Shown: positions 61,201-64,000 of the stretch, piece by piece
How positions within the stretch are numbered: position 1 is the first letter of the stretch
Layout: each line of letters begins with the position of its first letter
Notes under the pieces: generated by a model
Databases searched by the model: none
Seen by the model: only the letters and a program-made list of their open reading frames with translations
Told to the model about the DNA's origin: nothing
Made by a program: the position numbers and the translations under genes
Assembly (NCBI GenBank): GCA_008828725.1
Contig: MEHQ01002986.1
Location: 680,477 to 744,476, forward strand
Source of the DNA: Saccharina japonica
Taxonomy: Eukaryota > Sar > Phaeophyceae > Laminariales > Laminariaceae
Length of the DNA stretch: 64,000 nucleotides
Direction: 5' to 3'

Positions 61201-61900
61201 GGCCGCGGTGGGTGTCGACCATCCCCTGGGTCCCGCTTTCAATTTTTCGACCAAAAAAATATATATATTTTTTACGGTTTCGAAACGGGACTGTCAACTT
61301 TCCGCCCAATGAAAGGCTGGCACGTACCTGATATTAAACAAAAATCGACGCAGAGCTATGGGTATCGCTAGGTGGCTTATTTGGGCGGTCAGCACGGCGT
61401 GGGCCTGCGGCACCATGGCGACTCCACAAGGTGAGGGGACTACCAACTACCCAAATCAAGGCGCCTGCTGAAATTTGGCTGTTTTTGGTGCGCTATGTGT
61501 TGAGAACCGGTGGGCTGTCATTTTTGGGTCCGACCAGCTCTGGTCCGGGCTTAGGGTCCCTCACGATAGAGACACCATTAGGGGCTGGGCGCCCTAGCTA
61601 GAGTCCAGCTCCCAGCTTAGTGTGTTCAAGGCACCGTTGCCTTGTGGGAAGCTGATCGGCTGCCCGCAAATCTTCATTCGGTCACGTACAAGCACTCTTT
61701 GGGTACAGAATGTTGTATTTGGGTCAAAAGAAGCCCCTTACCGCCCGCCGGAGGTACGAGACGCCTCGTGTACATGTCCCGCCCCGCAAACGCCTCTACA
61801 CATGCCTTTCACCGGCGACTTTGAACAATATCGCAGCGAAGGGCTCTGCAAGGCCACCTGCTGCGAAACTGGGGCGCGATGCGATGCACAGCAGTAGAAG
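61201..61900. other. unique-looking sequence before the satellite
   Basis: No gene or repeat is recognised. GC content rises (61360-61900), but frames are short and no splice-bounded exon stands out. Confidence 0.35.
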
Positions 61901-63820
61901 TCCTGATTTTGGTGGTCGATTGTGTTTGAGGCTTTGTTGCGCAGGTTCGGGTAGTCGGACCTCCCCACGCAAAAGGCAGTGTTTTGGAAGGCGTTCTTCT
62001 CCGTGAGTTGTACCGCTTCGGCGACGGACCTCGGGGAAGAAAGATAGCTGACGTCTAGACGAATACGGGAACATACTAAGCTTGCGTCAGTGGGGACGCA
62101 GCGGGGTTCATAATTGCAATACCGCAAACCTAGCTTTCACGTAAAATTGACCTTTTCCGCTCCAGAAACCCGAAAAAGTGTACTGGATTTACTATACATA
62201 GCCTCGTAAAACACCGAAAAAAGATGCCAATGCACTATCTTTGGCTCTGCTGTTCTCCCTACGTTTAGTATATTGGGCAACGAAACTCGCTGCAGGAAGA
62301 TAGCTTACATTTAGACGAATCTATACACATGTGGTTTGTTCGAAGTCGTTCACGTTGCGTGTCGGAAAATTGCAATACGGCAAACCTAGCTTTCACGCAA
62401 AATTGATCTTTTCCGCTCAATAATCCCGAAAAAGTGTACTGCATTTAGTATACATAGCCTCGTAAAACACCGAAAAAAGATGCCAATGCACTATCTTTGG
62501 CTCTGCTGTTCTCCCTACGTTTAGTATATTGGGCAACGAAACTCGCTGCAGGAAGATAGCTTACATTTAGACGAATCTATACACATGTGGTTTGTTCGAA
62601 GTCGTTCACGTTGCGTGTCGGAAAATTGCAATACGGCAAACCTAGCTTTCACGCAAAATTGATCTTTTCCGCTCAATAATCCCGAAAAAGTGTACTGCAT
62701 TTAGTATACATAGCCTCGTAAAACACCGAAAAAAGATGCCAATGCACTATCTTTGGCTCTGCTGTTCTCCCTACGTTTAGTATATTGGGCAACGAAACTC
62801 GCTGCAGGAAGATAGCTTACATTTAGACGAATCTATACACATGTGGTTTGTTCGAAGTCGTTCACGTTGCGTGTCGGATAATTGCAATACGGCAAACCTA
62901 GCTTTCACGTAAAATTGACCTTTTCCGCTCCAGAAATCCGAAATAGTATACTGAAATTAGTATGCATAGCCTGGTACAACACCAAAAAAAGGTGCCAATG
63001 CACTATCGTTGGCTCTGCTGTTCTCCCTAGGTTTAGTATATTAGGCAACGAATCGCTGCAGGAAGATAGCTTACATTTAGACGAATCTGGGGACATGTGG
63101 TTTTCTCTAAGTCGCTGACGTTGCGTGTCGGATAATTGCAATACGGCAAACCTAGCTTTCACGTAAAATTGACCTTTTCTGCTCAATAAACCCTAAATAG
63201 TGTACTGAAATTAGTATACATAGCCTCGTACAACACCGACAAAAAGTGCCAATACACTATCTTTGGCTCTGCTGTTCTCTTGGGTTTTGTATATTAGTGA
63301 AAGCAACTCGCTGCAGAAAGATAGCTGACATTTAGTGGAATCCACGAACATGCGGCTTGTTTGTACGTACGGACGTTGCGGGACAGAGAATTTCAGTACC
63401 GGCTTCAGTATGTATAGTCTTGCCCACCCAGACAAAAAACAGGCCATTACACTGTTTTCGGCGCTGCTGTTATCCGTTAGTTCGACACATTCGGCAAACT
63501 ACCTTGAAGACGAAATATAGCTGGCGTCTAGGCGAATCTCGGAACCTATATTGTAGACGTTATTCCAAACCGTGCGACGAAAAACAAAATGATTTTCTGC
63601 AAAATTAGATTCGACATAAAAAATGTGCTTTCACACGTGAAAAGCGAGAAATTCATACCGGCATTAGTATGTACAGTCCTGTCCACCCCGAAAACAACAG
63701 GCCGAAACACTATGTTTCGCGCTGCGGTTCTCAGTGGGTTCGACACATTCGGCAAACTATCTTGACGACGAAAGATTGCCCACGGCCTGTAAAAAAGCAA
63801 GTTCGATCATAGCAAACGAA
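61901..63820. repeat. 256-bp satellite array with degenerate edges
   Basis: Units start ATTGCAATACGGCAAACCTA at 62113 (ACCGC variant), 62369, 62625, 62881 and 63135, so the period is 256, 256, 256 and 254 bp. Units two and three are almost identical, and outer units are increasingly diverged. Pieces such as AAGATAGCT(T/G)ACATTTAGACG or GCGTCTAGGCGAATC extend it to about 61980 on the left and 63790 on the right. Confidence 0.9.
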
Positions 63821-64000
63821 GTAAATTCCGACAATCTTTGTTTCTACACTCAAGCAACACCTTTTGTACAGGCTTGCTTGTCGACACAAAGCAAAGCATG
63901 CCATTCATCAATATTTGCCGCTGCTATGCGCTTCACTCAGGAACAGGTTGCCGCCCCCCGTACACCCTATCCCCTACGCCGCCTGGTATTGCAGGTTGTT

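Noticed and set aside
62113..63390. CRISPR or gene family signal from 256-bp periodicity
   Set aside because: No spacers and no stable reading frame over units; a satellite.

Overview
The window is repeat-dominated nuclear DNA from a eukaryote. Exons are short and bounded by GT/AG splice sites. The repeats include tRNA-derived SINEs, Ty1/copia-type retrotransposon remains, several families of cut-and-paste transposons with exact target-site duplications (TSDs), and an interstitial TTAGGG tract. A stramenopile with a large genome, perhaps a brown alga, would fit, but that is an inference from style. No rRNA, CRISPR, operon or other prokaryotic feature is visible. Most short ORFs are chance ORFs inside repeats.

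The one clear cellular gene lies on the + strand from 5749 to 21456. Six exons, all with phase-0 boundaries, encode the C-terminal ~295 residues of a GT31/Fringe-like (DUF604-like) glycosyltransferase. The landmarks are a WLALGDDDTTFM catalytic metal-binding motif, a YGGSGTFVS acceptor-side loop and a C-terminal Cys/His/Trp-rich end. Its N-terminus is not found. A second, incomplete paralogue lies at 33378-41971: a possible N-terminal signal-anchor exon plus counterparts of the last two exons. Broken copies of the last exon sit at about 24400-24605 and 25381-25425. Together they look like a small tandem family that is being duplicated and broken up by repeats.

Layout. 1-2700: dispersed repeat RX and SINE pieces. 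2825-4357: hAT-like element containing a MULE-like element, each with a perfect TSD. 5749-21456: glycosyltransferase gene, whose introns hold SINEs, RX, a 1.34-kb DNA transposon with a zinc-finger/acidic protein gene (11715-13054) and Tourist-like elements nested in another MITE. 21460-28160: repeats, gene remnants, GGCC-rich arrays, a SINE. 28781-33330: copia RT/RNase H pseudogene split by a 3.9-kb LTR-type element carrying a long Gag-like ORF. 33378-41971: second glycosyltransferase copy, whose interval holds a 3.3-kb foldback structure and a sequence gap (39659-39694). 42900-46100: tandem repeat blocks. 46121-51418 and 55016-61200: near-identical long direct repeats, one of which carries an extra 881-bp transposon. 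52380-54060 and 61900-63820: satellites.

Because many elements have a visible empty site (in a paralogue, a repeat copy, or a restored reading frame), the order of events can be read directly. A second, subtler signal is the palindromic 8-mer TATTAATA. It occurs at least 16 times, and several times it replaces a plain TA of a repeat consensus. It looks like a recurrent excision footprint or a micro-insertion.
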